NCBI GenBank assembly: GCA_036939355.1
Contig: JALLAP010000144.1
Location: forward strand, 1-18,088
Reading direction: 5' to 3'
DNA: 18,088 nucleotides
Origin: Thalassiosira profunda
Lineage: Eukaryota; Bacillariophyta; Thalassiosirophyceae; Thalassiosirales; Thalassiosiraceae
Shown piece by piece: positions 16,723-18,088 of the stretch. The notes below the pieces were generated by a model that searched no databases, was not told the DNA's origin, and was given only the letters and a program-made list of their open reading frames with translations. Both the position numbers and the translations under genes were made by a program. Within the stretch, counting starts at the first letter, position 1. Each line of letters opens with the position of its first letter.

Positions 16723-18015
16723 ATGCATTGCTCCGCTACAGTTCTTTTCGTCCTGCATTCCATTTGGGTATCCTGCTTCGACGTCAGCAGAACACACATC
16801 CTCCCTCTGAGACGCATCAGAGCATCATCAAATTATATCTGCGGAACCATGATTTCATTAGCAGCTGCTCCATCAGATGGGAGGGGATCCGGTGCCTCCT
16901 CCTGGCCGGTCATGCAGCGCCCTCCGGCCGAACAAATTGGAGGTGCACCCACCGATCGCAGTGCGCCCGCCATCATGAACTATGTGGCAGTAGAGACCAC
17001 CGCCATCTCCACGCGCCGCGATCTGGGCGGAAGCGACGATGCGTTGATTGGGGCGATATGGGCCCCTACTTCGGTGAACGTTGATAATGCCCGTCGTCTG
17101 CAGGGAAGCGATAAACAGCTCAGCTTGAATTGCAACGGGTTCGAGATGAAGACGACGACGTCCACAGAGGAATTGGAGGCGTTTCGGGGGATGGACTATT
17201 GCGACCAGGACCGCGTCGTGGGGGAATATTATCCGACGTGCGAGAAGCTGGTGGCCGACGCGATCGTGTCCCAAACATCTGCAAATGCATCATCCCCTCC
17301 CATTGCATGCGTGTGCGCCTTTGACCACAACGTGAGAAGCAGCCAAAAAGCCACCGTTGGAACGATACGATTGAAACAAAGCGAAGAAGACAGCAAAGAG
17401 GGGGAATCCAATGTTGCCGCGCCTCAGGTCCAAAATCCCGCAGGGTTGGTCCACGCAGATTACACCAAAGTGTCTGCGCCCAAAAGACTGGAACAACTGT
17501 CGCAACCGCCGAAGATGAACGATGTCCTACGTCCCACCCTTCTGGCCCAGAATCGAGCATCGTTGCTCGATCCGACGATGGTGCAGGAGGCTCTGGAGGG
17601 GAAACGGCGGTACGCCTTCATCAACGTGTGGCGGAGCATCGATCCCGAACATCCAGTAAAGAATCCGCCACTGGCCTGCATTGATGCCAATTCGGTGACC
17701 GCGGACGAACTGCGCACGTTCCAGATTCATTACGTCGATCGGGTTGGGGAGAATTACTTTGCGTGCCATCCGCCAGTTTCCACTGATAGAAAGCATGAAT
17801 GGTGGTACTATCCAGATATGACGATGGACGAAGCGTTGTTGTTGAAGCAGTGGGATTCGAGGGGGGAAATTGCACGGGGGGCTCAAAGTGACGCTGGGGG
17901 GCTGTCGACATTTACCATACATTCGGCCTTTCTCGATCCATCGTTCGACGAGGGCTGTCCTCCGCGGAAAAGCATCGAAGTGCGGTGCGTCGTGATCTGG
18001 GAAAAGGAGGAGTAA
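16723..18015 (+). CDS. CmcJ/NvfI-family putative Fe(II)/2-oxoglutarate-dependent oxygenase
   Basis: A single exon codes 430 residues from the ATG at 16723, or 388 from the ATG at 16849. The outer ATG has weak context (T at -3) but is first after the TATA-like element. The inner one has A at -3. With the outer start, residues 5-20 are hydrophobic and could be a signal peptide. The conserved part begins near NYVAVETT and follows the CmcJ/NvfI pattern: VNVDNARR, EYYPTCEKL, FDHNVR (H202), the iron-type pair HxD (H244, D246), FINVWRSI, PLACID, GENYFACHP, EWWYYPDM, EALLLKQWDS, distal H400 in HSAF, and IEVR (R421), the likely 2-oxoglutarate-binding Arg. The family hydroxylates, methoxylates or rearranges small molecules in fungal and bacterial natural-product pathways. 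A low-complexity insert of about 30 residues lies between H202 and H244. The substrate is unknown and no biosynthetic neighbours are visible. Confidence 0.86.
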   Translation: MHCSATVLFVLHSIWVSCFDVSRTHILPLRRIRASSNYICGTMISLAAAPSDGRGSGASSWPVMQRPPAEQIGGAPTDRSAPAIMNYVAVETTAISTRRDLGGSDDALIGAIWAPTSVNVDNARRLQGSDKQLSLNCNGFEMKTTTSTEELEAFRGMDYCDQDRVVGEYYPTCEKLVADAIVSQTSANASSPPIACVCAFDHNVRSSQKATVGTIRLKQSEEDSKEGESNVAAPQVQNPAGLVHADYTKVSAPKRLEQLSQPPKMNDVLRPTLLAQNRASLLDPTMVQEALEGKRRYAFINVWRSIDPEHPVKNPPLACIDANSVTADELRTFQIHYVDRVGENYFACHPPVSTDRKHEWWYYPDMTMDEALLLKQWDSRGEIARGAQSDAGGLSTFTIHSAFLDPSFDEGCPPRKSIEVRCVVIWEKEE

Positions 18016-18088
18016 AAAGCTCCAGCCGAGATTGTACATTTTGTCACTATTTATGAGAACAACAACAAAGATTGACGTACACTGCTCC
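18016..18088 (+). other. 3' flank of the oxygenase gene
   Basis: Only 73 bases remain to the window edge. The stretch is AT-rich and likely 3' UTR. Confidence 0.5.

Noticed and set aside
17330..17428. Intron in the oxygenase between GTGAGA and CCTCAG
   Set aside because: It is in frame and could splice, but it would remove the Arg of the conserved FDHxVR block, so it is treated as coding.
1..18088. tRNA or rRNA genes, CRISPR arrays, transposable elements, bacterial operon signals
   Set aside because: None seen on either strand by eye; no terminal repeats, transposase motifs or repeat-spacer arrays.

Overview
The window looks like nuclear DNA of a compact-genome eukaryotic microbe, most likely a stramenopile alga and plausibly a diatom. 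Reading frames are broken by short introns (69-139 nt, one of 327 nt) with GTGAGT/GTAAGT-type donors. There are no ribosome-binding sites or operons, intergenic gaps are short, and the proteins are eukaryotic in type: SET methyltransferase, MYND zinc fingers, a TauE/SafE carrier with an added luminal-type cysteine segment, and an acidic nuclear-type protein with a candidate SUMO-interacting motif. The diatom assignment is inference.

Seven protein genes were found and their strands alternate strictly (+ - + - + - +). (1) 463-3668 +, two exons: membrane-anchored protein with two SET domains. (2) 3791-5828 -, two exons: TauE/SafE family membrane carrier. (3) 6198-9290 +, one exon: 1030-residue proline-rich protein with five Trp-acidic motifs, family not recognised. 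(4) 9473-12393 -, four exons including a 36-nt microexon: protein with a predicted signal peptide, a helical region, several Cys/His clusters and a degenerate C-terminal MYND-like finger. (5) 12732-13901 +, one exon: acidic low-complexity protein. (6) 14087-16291 -, five exons: TPR-like helical protein ending in half a MYND finger. (7) 16723-18015 +, one exon: CmcJ/NvfI-type putative Fe(II)/2-oxoglutarate oxygenase.

The three convergent gaps are 122, 182 and 185 bp. The three divergent gaps are 369, 338 and 431 bp and must hold the promoters of both flanking genes. Two of the divergent gaps carry a short CAAG repeat and the third has a clear TATA-like stretch. The first 462 bases hold no convincing gene.

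I reconstructed the splice models by hand from GT/AG sites, phase agreement and protein-family motifs. Genes 1, 2, 4 and 6 need splicing, and their joined proteins make better family sense than the separate open frames. I see no evidence that the seven genes form one pathway. The most unusual items are the doubled SET protein with altered cofactor-loop residues, and the two nearby MYND proteins, each lacking a different part of the zinc-ligand set.
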